From positions 1-64,000 of the forward strand of contig CALTUD010000001.1 in NCBI GenBank assembly GCA_943912335.1: DNA of 64,000 nucleotides, given 5' to 3'. This stretch comes from an uncultured Acetobacteraceae bacterium. GTDB lineage: Bacteria > Pseudomonadota > Alphaproteobacteria > Acetobacterales > Acetobacteraceae. A program made the position numbers and the translations under genes. Below the pieces are notes generated by a model. That model saw nothing but the letters and a program-made list of their open reading frames with translations. It made no database searches and had not been told where the DNA came from. Of the stretch, positions 1-9,147 are shown piece after piece. Each line of letters opens with the position of its first letter. Within the stretch, counting starts at the first letter, position 1.

Positions 1-651
1 GCCGTACTCGCCGACGCCGCGGGCGAAGGCCAGCCCGAAGCCGGTGAGCAGGGCCGGCAGCAGGGCCGGCACGATCACCCGCCACGCGACCTGGAACGGC
101 GCGGCACCGAGCGTCGCCGCCGCTTCCTCCAGCTCGAACGGCAGCGCGCGCAGCACGGGAAGAACCGCGCGTACCACGAACGGCAGACCCACGAACATCA
201 AGGCGAGCACGATCCCGAGCGGGGTTCCGGCGACGGGCAGGCCGAGCCGGGCCAGGGGCGCGCCGATCAGCCCGGTGGGCGCGTAGAGCGTGGCCAGGGT
301 GATCCCGGCCACGGCGGTCGGCAGGGCGAACGGCAGGTCGATCAAACTGTCCAGCAGGCGCCAGCCCGGCGGCCGGATCCGGTCCAGTACCCAGCAGATC
401 AGCAGGCCGAGCAGGGTGGTGGACGCGGCGGCCACGAGCGCGCAGCCGAACGAAAGGCGCAAGGCCGCCAGCGTCCGGGGCGCCGAAAGCGTGTGCAGCA
501 TGGTGCCGACACCGTTCTCCCACGGCCGCGCCGCCAGCGCCGCCAAAGGCAGCAGCACCAGCAGACCGACCCAGAACAGAGTGATGCCGAAACTGGGCAG
601 CGCCCCCGGGATCACCGAGGGCGTGCGCGGACGGCGCCGGACGAGGTTCAC
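1..651 (-). CDS. cysT: Sulfate/thiosulfate ABC transporter permease CysT (partial, C-terminus beyond left edge)
   Basis: Inner-membrane permease of the sulfate importer that works with the periplasmic binding protein encoded just upstream. Read on the minus strand from a GTG at 651, it gives 217 residues up to the window edge. They show several hydrophobic segments, the family sequence LPFALPTAVAGITL, and near the cut the conserved permease loop GFGLAFARGVGEYG, where CysT contacts the ATPase. The GTG lies 4 nt after the sbp stop, so translation is probably coupled; no strong ribosome site is visible. cysW and cysA would be expected further left, outside the window. Confidence 0.9.
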   Translation of the reverse strand, partial: MNLVRRRPRTPSVIPGALPSFGITLFWVGLLVLLPLAALAARPWENGVGTMLHTLSAPRTLAALRLSFGCALVAAASTTLLGLLICWVLDRIRPPGWRLLDSLIDLPFALPTAVAGITLATLYAPTGLIGAPLARLGLPVAGTPLGIVLALMFVGLPFVVRAVLPVLRALPFELEEAAATLGAAPFQVAWRVIVPALLPALLTGFGLAFARGVGEYG

Positions 652-655
652 CCGG

Positions 656-1672
656 TCAGCGGCCGCCGCCGGAGATGCGGTCGAACACGCCGTTCTGATC
701 GAAATGCTTGCTCTGCACCGCGCGCCAGCCGCCGATCTCGGCCACGTCGTACATCGTCACCGGCTGGAATTCGCCGGCATGTTCCTTCGCCACCGCCGGG
801 TCGATCGGGCGGTAATGGTTCTTCGCCGCGATCTCCTGGCCGTCATGCGAATACAGGAATTCGAGATAGGCCTTGGCCACCGTTTCGGTGTGGTGCTCAC
901 GCGCCACGCTCTCGACCACCGCCACGACGGGCTCGGCCTTCACGGACGTCGACGGGTAGACCACATCGAAACTGCCCGCGCCGAGATCGTGCGCGGCCAA
1001 AAGCGCCTCGTCCTCCCAGGCCAGCAGAACGTCGCCCTGTCCGCGCTGCACGAAGGTGTTGGTGGAGCCGCGCGCGCCGGTGTCGAGCACGGGAACGTGC
1101 TTGTAGAGATCGGCCAGGAACGCCTCGGCCTTGGTCTCGTTCGCGCCCGGCTGGTGCAGCGCCCACAGCCAGGCGGCGATATAGCTCCAGCGTCCGCCGC
1201 TCGAGGTCTTCGGGTTCGGCGTGATCACCTGCACCCCGTCGCGCACCAGATCGGACCAGTCGTGCAGGTTCTTCGGATTGCCGTGCCGGACCAGGAACAC
1301 GATGGTGCTGGTATAGGGCACCGCATGGTTGGGCAGCTGCTCGGTCCAGTTCTTCGCGACCAGTCCCTTATCGGCCAGCACGTCGATGTCGGACTGGATG
1401 CCGAGCGTCACCACGTCCGCCTGCAACCCGTCCAGCACGGCGCGGGACTGGGCGCCGGAACCGCCATGCGAGGTCTTGATGCGGACCGGACCGCCGCCCG
1501 GCTGCGTCTTCCACCAGTCGGCGAAGCGCGCATCCACCTGCTTGTAGAGTTCGCGCGTGGGATCGTAGCTGACGTTCAGCAGCGCGGTCTGCGCCAGCGC
1601 CATGCCGGGCAGAAGGCAGCCCATCGCGGACGCCATCAGCGGGCCGAGCAGCGTTCGGAAGCGATGCGTCAT
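656..1672 (-). CDS. sbp: Periplasmic sulfate-binding protein
   Basis: Captures sulfate in the periplasm and delivers it to the CysT/CysW permease. The 338-residue product has a signal peptide (about residues 1-27, ending at ALAQ) followed by the family start LLNVSYDPTRELY. Further on are SHGGSGAQSRAVLDGLQADVVTLG and the PNPKTSSGGRWSYIAAW segment that lines the oxyanion pocket. Length and motifs match Sbp/CysP. It lies 4 nt upstream of cysT on the same strand, the usual sbp-cysT order. An AT-rich stretch upstream (about 1740-1815) is the likely promoter region. Confidence 0.93.
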   Translation of the reverse strand: MTHRFRTLLGPLMASAMGCLLPGMALAQTALLNVSYDPTRELYKQVDARFADWWKTQPGGGPVRIKTSHGGSGAQSRAVLDGLQADVVTLGIQSDIDVLADKGLVAKNWTEQLPNHAVPYTSTIVFLVRHGNPKNLHDWSDLVRDGVQVITPNPKTSSGGRWSYIAAWLWALHQPGANETKAEAFLADLYKHVPVLDTGARGSTNTFVQRGQGDVLLAWEDEALLAAHDLGAGSFDVVYPSTSVKAEPVVAVVESVAREHHTETVAKAYLEFLYSHDGQEIAAKNHYRPIDPAVAKEHAGEFQPVTMYDVAEIGGWRAVQSKHFDQNGVFDRISGGGR

Positions 1673-1739
1673 GTGGGTGATTCCCGTTCGGAAAGCGTGC
1701 CGATCTCGTTTCGACGGCTTAAGGAACGGGTATCATGGT

Positions 1740-1815
1740 GGTATGCGACATGCAATCACGACGCATCGTTATTCGTATTAAATTACACGATGTATGAAAG
1801 TATTTCTTTCGCGTC
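1740..1815 (-). promoter_or_regulatory. AT-rich candidate promoter region for sbp-cysT
   Basis: This stretch between sbp and the upstream membrane-protein gene is far richer in A and T than its surroundings. On the minus strand it contains TTTCAT and, about 17 nt later, TAATAC-like hexamers. It is the only plausible promoter-like sequence ahead of sbp. Sulfate-starvation control (for example by a CysB-type regulator) would be usual for this transporter, but no operator is recognised. Confidence 0.35.
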
Positions 1816-1817
1816 GG

Positions 1818-2708
1818 TCAGGCGGCCAGCGCCCGCATCAGCCGCCCCGGATCGTCCACACGCAACAGCACCCCGCCTCCTGCCACGCCGAGCCGGAGAT
1901 TCGGCTGGTCCAGCCCGAACAAACGCTGTTCGTCAGGCCGTCTCGGCGTTTCCCCGTCATGGGGACGCATGCTCTCGATGGCGGCGCGCTGCACGATCCG
2001 CCGTGCGACCACGCCCAGCCTGATCTCCAGCCGGTCCGAAAACAGAAGCGTGGGCCGGAACATCAACGATTTCGCATAGCCGACGAGATAAACAGCAAGA
2101 ATCGCGTGCAGCCCGGTGCAGATCCAGGCGACCGGATGGCTGCAGAGATGCGCCAGCAGGACATGCATCAACGGCGTCTCGATCAGGAAACCGGCCGCTG
2201 ACAGCCAGCACATCGCCACCTCCATGCCAGTGGCGGTGGCCGGAAACGGTTCCGCGCCCTGCGGCAGATCGGACGCATTCCGGCGCCAACGGCACAGGCC
2301 GAACCAGAACAACCGCAGCTCCGCCCCGGCGACCGGGACCAAATCCGGAAAGGCGCGCGCCAACAGTGCAGGCACGCCGCGTTCACCGACGGGCGCTCTC
2401 CGTGCCACGCTCCAGATGCGCCAGAACAAGGCTGTCGCGAGCATCAGCCCGGCAATGGCGACGAGCGGGAGGCGGGAGGACATGCCGTCGGCCTGGACCA
2501 GCACCGAGGGTGTGGTGGCGGCCAGAACCAAAGGAAGCGCTGCATGTTCGGCGCGGAACGGACGCTTCAACAGCAGGGACAGAAGAAGCAGGCTCCCCGA
2601 GGCGATGGCCAGTGCCGCGGCATGGGCGTGCCGGATGCCGACATGGAGCAGCCAGGGGCCGAGCAGGGCGGCGAGACAGGCGAGAGTGGAGAGCATTCTG
2701 GCGCGCAT
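1818..2708 (-). CDS. Predicted multi-pass membrane protein of unknown function
   Basis: I do not recognise the family. From ATG 2708, with GGAG about 11 nt upstream, it encodes 296 residues. About six hydrophobic segments are visible: four close together in the first 110 residues, then MCWLSAAGFLI and WICTGLHAILAVYLVGYA. The last 80 residues are polar and start RPTLLFSDRLEIRLGVVARRI, which resembles a small cytoplasmic PH-like or bPH domain after the last helix (inference). A longer reading frame exists upstream of 2708, but its extra 29 residues look non-coding. It is co-directional with sbp but separated by 145 bp. A separate transcription unit is likely. Confidence 0.7.
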   Translation of the reverse strand: MRARMLSTLACLAALLGPWLLHVGIRHAHAAALAIASGSLLLLSLLLKRPFRAEHAALPLVLAATTPSVLVQADGMSSRLPLVAIAGLMLATALFWRIWSVARRAPVGERGVPALLARAFPDLVPVAGAELRLFWFGLCRWRRNASDLPQGAEPFPATATGMEVAMCWLSAAGFLIETPLMHVLLAHLCSHPVAWICTGLHAILAVYLVGYAKSLMFRPTLLFSDRLEIRLGVVARRIVQRAAIESMRPHDGETPRRPDEQRLFGLDQPNLRLGVAGGGVLLRVDDPGRLMRALAA

Positions 2709-2912
2709 GGTACGGTGGTCTCCGATCCTTGCGCAGTATGGCTGGACGGATCGTCTGAGGCGACAAGTCGATGCGGCAACCGTTCTTCCGCCCAAGACCT
2801 TCGTCCGTCAGGGGGGATGACGGCTCGGACGTCCGATACATTCTGCATCGGCGTTAGAACTTTCTTCAAGTTTTCGATCGTAGAACCGAACGGATAACGA
2901 AAGGTCCGCTCG

Positions 2913-4637
2913 ATGCCTACGACCAGCAGCTCTTCCCGTCCCCTCGCGAACGTGCGGCTTTCCATAGGCACGAAGCTTGCCGCCAGCTTTCTCGGTTTGA
3001 CACTGTTGACCGTCGCGATGGGAACCCTGTCCCTCAACCGGATGGCGGTCATGGACGCGGCTGCCGGCTCGATGCGGGACAACTACCTTCCGAGTACCCT
3101 GAACGCCGGCCTGATCGGGATCGGGATTGCCAATGTCAGGCGCCACGAACTGGGACTGACCGCCTTCGGCCTGACCGATCCCAAGATCCGTGGCGATCAG
3201 ATCGACAAGCTCGAGGCCGGTATCGAAGCGGTCGATCAGGCTCGTCGTGATTACGAGCCGGTCATCGATGCCGGAGAAGAGCGAGAAAAATATACCGCTG
3301 TGTTCGACAAACTGTGGCCGGAATACAAGGAAAGCCTCCGTCGGATCATCGAACAGGTGCGGCAGAACCAGATCGCGACGGTTCCCAGGCAGGTCTTCGA
3401 CGAAGGCGCGGCTTTCATCAACCCGCTCACCGAATTCGTGCATTGGGACATGGACTACGACAAGAGACTCGGCCAGCAATCCGGACAGATTTCGCTCGCG
3501 ACGTACCAGACGACATGGTGGTGGCTCGTATCCGGTCTCGGAATCGCGATCGTGCTGAGCATCGCCCTGTCGATGTTCCTGATCCGGCATATCGCCGGCG
3601 CGATTTCCGCCATAACCGGCGCGATGCGTCGGCTGGCCAGGCGGGAAATGACCATCGACATTCCGGGGCAGGCGCGCACCGACGAACTCGGCGAGATGGC
3701 GGCTGCCGTGCAGGTGTTCAAGGACAACATGATCCAGGCGGACGCGTTGTCTGCCGCCCAGGCGACGGAACGGGCCGAGAAAGAGCAGCGCGCGAGCAGG
3801 CTGCAGGACCTCGTCAACGGCTTCGAGGCCAAGATCGCGCAGATGGTCGGTCTTCTCGCCTCGGCATCGACCGAACTCGCGGCGACGGCCCGGACCATGA
3901 ACGGCACGGTGGAGCAAACCAGCCGCCAGTCCGGCATCGTGGTGGATGCCGCTCAGGAAACCAGCACCAATGTGCAGAATGCCGCCGCCGCGGCGGAGGA
4001 ACTGTCGGCATCGATCCGCGAGATCAGCCAGCAGGTCTCCGCCGGCGCCGAGCAAGCCCGTTCTGTCGCCCAGGACGCCCAGCGCACGGATGCCGTGGTC
4101 GAGGAGCTGTCGCAGGCATCAGGCCGGGTCGGGCAGATCGTCGAACTCATCTCGTCGATCGCCAGCCAGACCAATCTGCTCGCGTTGAATGCGACCATCG
4201 AGGCGGCGCGGGCTGGTGAGGCCGGAAAAGGATTTGCCGTGGTGGCCTCGGAGGTGAAGAGCCTGGCTCAGCAGACCGCCAAGGCGACGGACGGCGTGAC
4301 CGATCAGGTCAAACAAATCCGACAGGCGACGGAAGCGGCCGTCGCCGCGTTGGGCGGCGTCCGAATCGGGATCGAGAACATCAACAGGAGTTCGGTCGCC
4401 GTCGCTGCGGCCGTAGAGCAGCAAGGTGCCGCGACCGGCGAGATCGCGCGCAACGTCCAGCAGACGGCCGCCGGCACCCGCACGGTCAGCGAAAGCATTC
4501 TCGCGGTCAGCCGCTCGACCCAGGAGAACGGCGCGGCGGCAACGCAGGTATTGGCGTCGGCCGGGGAACTGTCCCAGCAGGCGGAGATGCTCAATCGCGA
4601 GGTCAAGAGCTTCCTGCATCTGGTGAAGGCGAACTAG
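2913..4637 (+). CDS. Methyl-accepting chemotaxis protein
   Basis: Membrane chemoreceptor that signals to CheA/CheW. The 574-residue product has a TM helix at about 25-45, a periplasmic four-helix-bundle ligand domain (about 46-195), a second TM at about 200-222 and a HAMP linker with GQARTDELGEMA. A long cytoplasmic signalling domain follows, with the hairpin tip EISSIASQTNLLALNATIEAARAGE (shown here only as the family hallmark: SQTNLLALNATIEAARAG). AAAGG sits 8-10 nt before the ATG. No other che gene is nearby, so this is an orphan receptor. Its ligand cannot be read from sequence. Confidence 0.95.
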   Translation: MPTTSSSSRPLANVRLSIGTKLAASFLGLTLLTVAMGTLSLNRMAVMDAAAGSMRDNYLPSTLNAGLIGIGIANVRRHELGLTAFGLTDPKIRGDQIDKLEAGIEAVDQARRDYEPVIDAGEEREKYTAVFDKLWPEYKESLRRIIEQVRQNQIATVPRQVFDEGAAFINPLTEFVHWDMDYDKRLGQQSGQISLATYQTTWWWLVSGLGIAIVLSIALSMFLIRHIAGAISAITGAMRRLARREMTIDIPGQARTDELGEMAAAVQVFKDNMIQADALSAAQATERAEKEQRASRLQDLVNGFEAKIAQMVGLLASASTELAATARTMNGTVEQTSRQSGIVVDAAQETSTNVQNAAAAAEELSASIREISQQVSAGAEQARSVAQDAQRTDAVVEELSQASGRVGQIVELISSIASQTNLLALNATIEAARAGEAGKGFAVVASEVKSLAQQTAKATDGVTDQVKQIRQATEAAVAALGGVRIGIENINRSSVAVAAAVEQQGAATGEIARNVQQTAAGTRTVSESILAVSRSTQENGAAATQVLASAGELSQQAEMLNREVKSFLHLVKAN

Positions 4638-4754
4638 CACGATCCCGAACGGGCCAGACGGACAACCGAACGGAGACATGCGCCATGAGGATGCGGTGCC
4701 GGCCCGCTTCGTGGCGCGGCACCGTATCACGCAGGCCCGGCTGGGTCCGGCGGG

Positions 4755-5528
4755 TCAGGAGCCGCCTGCCTCGCGTGCGGCCCTGGCGCGTTCGTTGAGG
4801 GTGACCAGCGTGTCGGCGAAGCGGTTCTCGCGTTCGGCGTCGCGCAGGAAGCGGACGTTCTGCACTAGCAACTCGGCCGGTGTCGGGTCGGCGCTCCAAA
4901 GCTGCATGATCTCGTCGGCGAAGGTGTCGAGCGGCATGTAGCCGGGGCGTGTGGACTGCCCGGGCGTCAGACCGGTCTGCACGCCGGGCGGGGCGAGCTC
5001 GATCACCTCGACGCGGCCTTTCAGCTCGGCGCGCAGGCTTTCGGTGTAGGAATGGATCGCCGCCTTGGTGGCGGAATAGGTGGCCGTCGCGGTCAGCGGC
5101 ACGAAGGCCAGGCCCGAGGTCACGTTGACGATCGCGCTGTCGGGCTGCGCGCAGAGATGTTCGACGAACGTGTCGATCAGGCGGATCGGCCCGAGCAGAT
5201 TGGTGGCGATGGTGGCTTCCGCGTCGGCGAGGTCGCGTTTCCGGTCCAGGGTTTCGAACCGCATGATGCCGGCATTGTTCACCAGCACGTTCAGCGTGGG
5301 GTGATCGGCCAGGACCCGTGCGGCCATGGCGGCGATGGAGGCGGGGTCGTCCATGTCCACCGTGACGGCGTGCATGTTGGCGCGGCCGTCGATCGCGCGT
5401 TCCAGCATTTGCCTGCGTCGGCCGGACACGATCACGGTGTTGCCGGCATCGTGCAGCCTGTGTGCGAGGGCTTCGCCGATGCCGGAGCCGCCGCCCGTGA
5501 TCAGAATGGTGTTGCCGGTCTTGCGCAT
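4755..5528 (-). CDS. Short-chain dehydrogenase/reductase, DltE-like
   Basis: NAD(P)-dependent oxidoreductase of the classical SDR fold; the substrate is unknown. From ATG 5528, with AAGGAG 8 nt upstream, it gives 257 residues. Visible features are the nucleotide-binding TGGGSGIGEAL near the N-terminus, VDMDD, the NNAGIM strand, a serine at NVTSGLAF and YSATKAA as the catalytic Tyr-x-x-x-Lys. This arrangement is closest to the DltE-like group of SDRs. It is followed downstream on the opposite strand by the chemoreceptor gene and preceded by another SDR. An in-frame extension upstream to 5795 overlaps the neighbouring SDR and is not needed. Confidence 0.88.
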   Translation of the reverse strand: MRKTGNTILITGGGSGIGEALAHRLHDAGNTVIVSGRRRQMLERAIDGRANMHAVTVDMDDPASIAAMAARVLADHPTLNVLVNNAGIMRFETLDRKRDLADAEATIATNLLGPIRLIDTFVEHLCAQPDSAIVNVTSGLAFVPLTATATYSATKAAIHSYTESLRAELKGRVEVIELAPPGVQTGLTPGQSTRPGYMPLDTFADEIMQLWSADPTPAELLVQNVRFLRDAERENRFADTLVTLNERARAAREAGGS

Positions 5529-5598
5529 GATGCCGCTCCTTCTCCGTTGCGAAGGGAAAGCGGATCGACGGTCGCCCGGTTCCGCCATCCCGGCCGGA

Positions 5599-6285
5599 TC
5601 ACTCGCGGCAGAGGGCGGCGATCCGCTCTCCTGCTGTGTCGGGTGCGGCCAGATGGCTCTTGTTCTCGCCCGGAAAGGCGCTGGCGCGGAAGCGCGTGGC
5701 GGTCGGTCCGGGGTCGAACAGATGGAGCCGGATGGCGGGATTCTCGGCGGCCCAGCTTCCGGCCATCGCGGCCAGTGCCGCGCGCGTCGCGGCAAGCGCG
5801 CCCCAGAACGGTTCGGGCGCGGCCGGGCCGGTCAGCAGCACCGCGCGCGGATCGGGCGCGCGGAGCAGCAGCGGGGTGAGGGTCCGCAGCAGGCGCCAGC
5901 CTGCGGACAGATTGACCGACAGCGCGCGGTCCCAGTCGCCGGCTGCGAGATGGGCTACCGGGGTCAGCGGCGGCGGGTGCGCCGCGGCATGCACCAGCAG
6001 GTCGAGCCGTCCGAAACGCTGCGCCAGCGTCGGGCCGATCGCATCGATGCTGTCGCCGTCGGCGAGGTCCATCGGCAGCAGGGTGGCCGGGGCGCCGCCC
6101 GCGCCCTGGGCGAGATCGTCGGTTTCCTCGAGACCGCCCACCGTGCGGGCCAGCAGAACGCAGCGCACGCCGCGCCGCGCCAACGCCACGGCAGCGGCGC
6201 GGCCGATGCCACGGCTCGCCCCCGTGACGAGGGCGATTGGGGCGACGGCGGCGGCGACCGGGGCGGTTGACGCGTTCGCGCTCAA
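5599..6285 (-). CDS. Short-chain dehydrogenase/reductase coupled to purF
   Basis: SDR-fold oxidoreductase of 228 residues, substrate unknown. It shows TGASRGIGRAAA (cofactor loop), MDLADGD, LVHAAA in place of the usual NNAG, and a divergent active-site region. The normal Tyr-x-x-x-Lys is not obvious (WGALAATRAALAAMAG), so catalysis may be altered. No ATG precedes the cofactor motif. A TTG at 6285 shares its last two bases with the purF stop (TTGA), which fits a translationally coupled start; this choice is inferred. Possibly related to the enoyl-ACP or YciK-like SDR groups, but not assigned. Confidence 0.8.
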   Translation of the reverse strand: MSANASTAPVAAAVAPIALVTGASRGIGRAAAVALARRGVRCVLLARTVGGLEETDDLAQGAGGAPATLLPMDLADGDSIDAIGPTLAQRFGRLDLLVHAAAHPPPLTPVAHLAAGDWDRALSVNLSAGWRLLRTLTPLLLRAPDPRAVLLTGPAAPEPFWGALAATRAALAAMAGSWAAENPAIRLHLFDPGPTATRFRASAFPGENKSHLAAPDTAGERIAALCRE

Positions 6286-7799
6286 TGCGCGCCGGTCAGC
6301 AGATCGGGGCGGGCGCGGCTGTCCTCGTCCAGATCGACCAGGCTGATCGGGTAGTCGCCGGTGAAGCAGGCGTCGCAATAGAACGGCTTGCCGGCGTCGC
6401 GGCCTTCCGCGTGGCCGAGCGCGCGATACAGCCCGTCGAGCGAGATGAAGGCGAGGCTGTCGGCGCCGATCAGCCTGGCCATCTCGTCCGTGTCGTGATT
6501 GGCGGCCAGCAGCTTGCCGCGCTCCGGCGTATCGATGCCGTAGAAGCAGGAATGGGTCGTGGGCGGCGAGGAGATGCGCATATGCACCTCCTTGGCGCCG
6601 GCCGCGCGGACCATCTCGACGATCTTGCGCGAGGTTGTGCCGCGGACGATCGAGTCGTCCACCAGGATCACGCGCTTGCCCTCGATCATCGCCTTGTTGG
6701 CGGAATGCTTCAGCTTCACGCCGAGATGGCGGATCTGGTCGGTGGGCTCGATGAAGGTGCGGCCGACATAGTGGTTGCGGATGATGCCCAGCTCGAACGG
6801 GATGCCGCTTTCGTTGGCGTAGCCCATCGCCGACGGCACGCCGGAATCCGGCACCGGCACGATCACGTCCGCCTCGATCGGATTCTCGCGCGCCAGTTCG
6901 GCGCCGATCCGCTTGCGGGCCTCGTAGACGCCATAGCCGTCCAGCACCGAGTCGGGGCGGGCGAAGTAGATGTATTCGAACACGCAGAACCGGCCGCGCC
7001 GATCGCCGAACGGCTTGATGGAGCGCACGCCGTCATTGTCGATGATGACGATCTCGCCCGGTTCGACGTCGCGCACGAACTCGGCGCCGACGATGTCGAG
7101 CGCGCAGGTCTCGGACGCCAGCACCCAGGCTTCCTTGCTGTTGTTGGGGCCGATCTGGCCATCCGGGTGCGGGATGCGGCCCAGGATCAGCGGGCGCACG
7201 CCGAGCGGATCGCGCACGCCGATCAGCGATTCGCGGCTGAGCACGACCAGCGAATAGGCGCCGATCACCTGCTTCACCGCGTCGATCAGCCGGTCCACCA
7301 CGTCGGTGTAGAGCGAGATGGCGATCAGGTGGATGAACACCTCGCTGTCGGTGGTGCTCTGGAAGATGCAGCCGCGCCGCACCAGCGCCCGGCGGAGGTT
7401 CGTGGCGTTGGTGAGGTTGCCGTTATGGCCGACCGCGAGGCCGCCGAACTCGAACTCGGCGTAGAGCGGCTGGACGTTGCGGATCAGCGTGGCGCCCGTG
7501 GTGGCGTAGCGGTTGTGCCCTACCGCCGCCGTGCCGGGCAGGCTGGCCATGATGCGCGCGTCGCCGAACACGTCGCCGACGAGACCGAGACCCTTATGGG
7601 TGTGGAAGCGGGCATCCGGGCCGGTCTCGGAGAACGACACGATTCCGGTGGCTTCCTGGCCGCGATGCTGCAGGGCGTGCAGGCCGAGCGCAGTCATGGC
7701 GCCGGCATCCTGGGCGTTCCAGATGCCGAACACGCCGCATTCCTCATGCGGCTTGTCGTCGTCATAGGGGCCGATCGGCGCGCCGGACAGGTCGGTCAT
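6282..7799 (-). CDS. purF: Amidophosphoribosyltransferase (PurF), [4Fe-4S] type
   Basis: Catalyses the first committed step of purine synthesis: PRPP plus glutamine to phosphoribosylamine. The 505-residue protein carries a short propeptide before the N-terminal nucleophile in EECGVFGIW. It also has the Ntn-hydrolase motif GHNGNL and the PRPP-binding loop VILVDDSIVRGTTSRKI. Cysteines in CVFEYIYFARPDS, THSCFYG and the C-terminal CDACFTG match the iron-sulfur ligands of the Bacillus-type enzyme, and a processed propeptide goes with that type. It follows cvpA, as in many proteobacteria, and its stop overlaps the next gene's start. Confidence 0.96.
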   Translation of the reverse strand: MTDLSGAPIGPYDDDKPHEECGVFGIWNAQDAGAMTALGLHALQHRGQEATGIVSFSETGPDARFHTHKGLGLVGDVFGDARIMASLPGTAAVGHNRYATTGATLIRNVQPLYAEFEFGGLAVGHNGNLTNATNLRRALVRRGCIFQSTTDSEVFIHLIAISLYTDVVDRLIDAVKQVIGAYSLVVLSRESLIGVRDPLGVRPLILGRIPHPDGQIGPNNSKEAWVLASETCALDIVGAEFVRDVEPGEIVIIDNDGVRSIKPFGDRRGRFCVFEYIYFARPDSVLDGYGVYEARKRIGAELARENPIEADVIVPVPDSGVPSAMGYANESGIPFELGIIRNHYVGRTFIEPTDQIRHLGVKLKHSANKAMIEGKRVILVDDSIVRGTTSRKIVEMVRAAGAKEVHMRISSPPTTHSCFYGIDTPERGKLLAANHDTDEMARLIGADSLAFISLDGLYRALGHAEGRDAGKPFYCDACFTGDYPISLVDLDEDSRARPDLLTGAH

Positions 7800-7866
7800 C
7801 GCGGGAAACTCCTGTTTCGGGGTGCGGACGCGGCGGAGCGGATCGGTCCTGGATCAAGCCGGGCGA

Positions 7867-8409
7867 TCACGGGGAGCGGTCCGTTTGCGGAGGGGACAGG
7901 GCATCGTCCGGGCCGGACAAGGCAGCGTCCGGCCTGTAGCGATCGGGCAGCAGGGCGGAGACATGGGTGGCGGTGCTGCGTACCGGCGGCAGGAAGCGGC
8001 TTTGCGCCACAGCGGCGGGCCATTGCGACACCGGCCAGACAGAGACCGCGAGCATGGCGGCGATCACCAGCACGGCGAAGCCGCGCAGCAGGCCGAACAG
8101 AAAGCCGAACAAACGGTCGATCCCGCCCAGCACCGATCCGCGCGCGAGGCTGCCCAGGGCGGCGGCGACCAGCAGAAACACCACCAGCAGCACGGCGAAC
8201 ACCACCAGAAACGCGACCGGCCCGGCAATGCTGGGATCGGGGATCATGCGGCTGGCGAACGGCATCGCCTGCGGTGCGAGCCGGGCCGCCACCAGGGCGG
8301 CGCCGACCCATGCGGCGAGGCCGAGCGCTTCGCGGACGAATCCACGTGCCAGCCCGAGCAGGGCGGACAGCGCCAGCAGGATCAGCACGGCGATATCGAC
8401 CCAGTTCAT
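7867..8409 (-). CDS. cvpA: CvpA family membrane protein
   Basis: Small inner-membrane protein of the CvpA/colicin V production family, usually linked to purF. The 180 residues from ATG 8409 show four hydrophobic helices. The family signature begins at MNWVDIAVLILLALSALLGLARGF, followed by a glycine-rich RLFGFLFGLLRGF near residue 95. The C-terminal 40 residues are polar and low in complexity. The gene ends 67 bp before purF on the same strand, so the two probably form one unit. The biochemical role of CvpA is still debated; it has been tied to envelope homeostasis. Confidence 0.9.
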   Translation of the reverse strand: MNWVDIAVLILLALSALLGLARGFVREALGLAAWVGAALVAARLAPQAMPFASRMIPDPSIAGPVAFLVVFAVLLVVFLLVAAALGSLARGSVLGGIDRLFGFLFGLLRGFAVLVIAAMLAVSVWPVSQWPAAVAQSRFLPPVRSTATHVSALLPDRYRPDAALSGPDDALSPPQTDRSP

Positions 8410-8550
8410 CGGGAGGGCCCGTGCGAGCGGGGGTGAGGAAGGGGATGGGGCGTCACGATGGGCGCTATATCGTCCCGCAGCCCCGGCAACGCCAGCCCAA
8501 ACGTTGTGAAACAATCCTGCCGTGCGTCGGATCGTATACCGGATGGCGTG

Positions 8551-8937
8551 TCACGGCAGTTTGGTGCTGTCCACGCGCCAGGGTTTGAGTGCGCGCCGCG
8601 GCAGCCGGCTCTGTGCCTGGTTGAGCTGCATCAGCAGGGTGCCGAGCTGTTCGCGCTTGTGCAGCTCGATCCAGACCTCGCGCGGATCGAGGCCGATCCT
8701 GGCCCAGATCTCGAACAGATGGGCGAACAAGGCGGCGCTGTTGCGCACCAGTGCGTCACGATCGGTCCGGATGGAGGCGGACACGCAATCCATCGCCGTT
8801 TCGCCGAAGGCGCGTCCCAGGACGGAGATGTCGGCGGGGTGCGTTTCGGCCGGGTCCGTCGCGGGACCGGCCTGGGACCCGGCTTGCCGCCACAAGGCGC
8901 GGAGGACGGCTTGAACCGTATCGGTCCGCGACGTCAT
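8551..8937 (-). CDS. Small protein resembling a degenerate HisE (phosphoribosyl-ATP pyrophosphohydrolase) fold
   Basis: I found no certain family. The 128 residues from ATG 8937 end in RRALKPWRVDSTKLP. The middle resembles the helical HisE/MazG-like fold: RAFGETAMDCVSASIRTDRDALV, then NSAALFAHLFEIWARIGLDPREVWIELHKRE. This parallels the HisE sequence in which an ESADLLYHLL helix is followed by a GLxxxDVWxEL helix. The acidic metal-binding EExxE cluster of real HisE is largely missing, so hydrolase activity is doubtful. An in-frame GTG at 8982 would add 15 proline-rich residues. It stands alone between cvpA and the Hint gene. Confidence 0.6.
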   Translation of the reverse strand: MTSRTDTVQAVLRALWRQAGSQAGPATDPAETHPADISVLGRAFGETAMDCVSASIRTDRDALVRNSAALFAHLFEIWARIGLDPREVWIELHKREQLGTLLMQLNQAQSRLPRRALKPWRVDSTKLP

Positions 8938-9147
8938 CGGGCCGGGGAACAGGGGTGGCGACGGGATCGCCGGGAAGGGCACAGGCGCATGGGGATCCGT
9001 TTCGTCGCCGACGGTGTTCCACCTATAGGGGGCCTGTGCCGATCCTGCGAGGATTACCGGGACCGGGGCCGGGATTCCGCGTCAGGCACGCGATCGTTTC
9101 GACGAGCATCCTGACCCGCCGAACCGCTCCGCCCGGCGGATGAGGCT

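Noticed and set aside
6237..8588. 783-codon plus-strand open frame opposite purF and cvpA
   Set aside because: It is a shadow of two well-identified genes with no ribosome site or domain.
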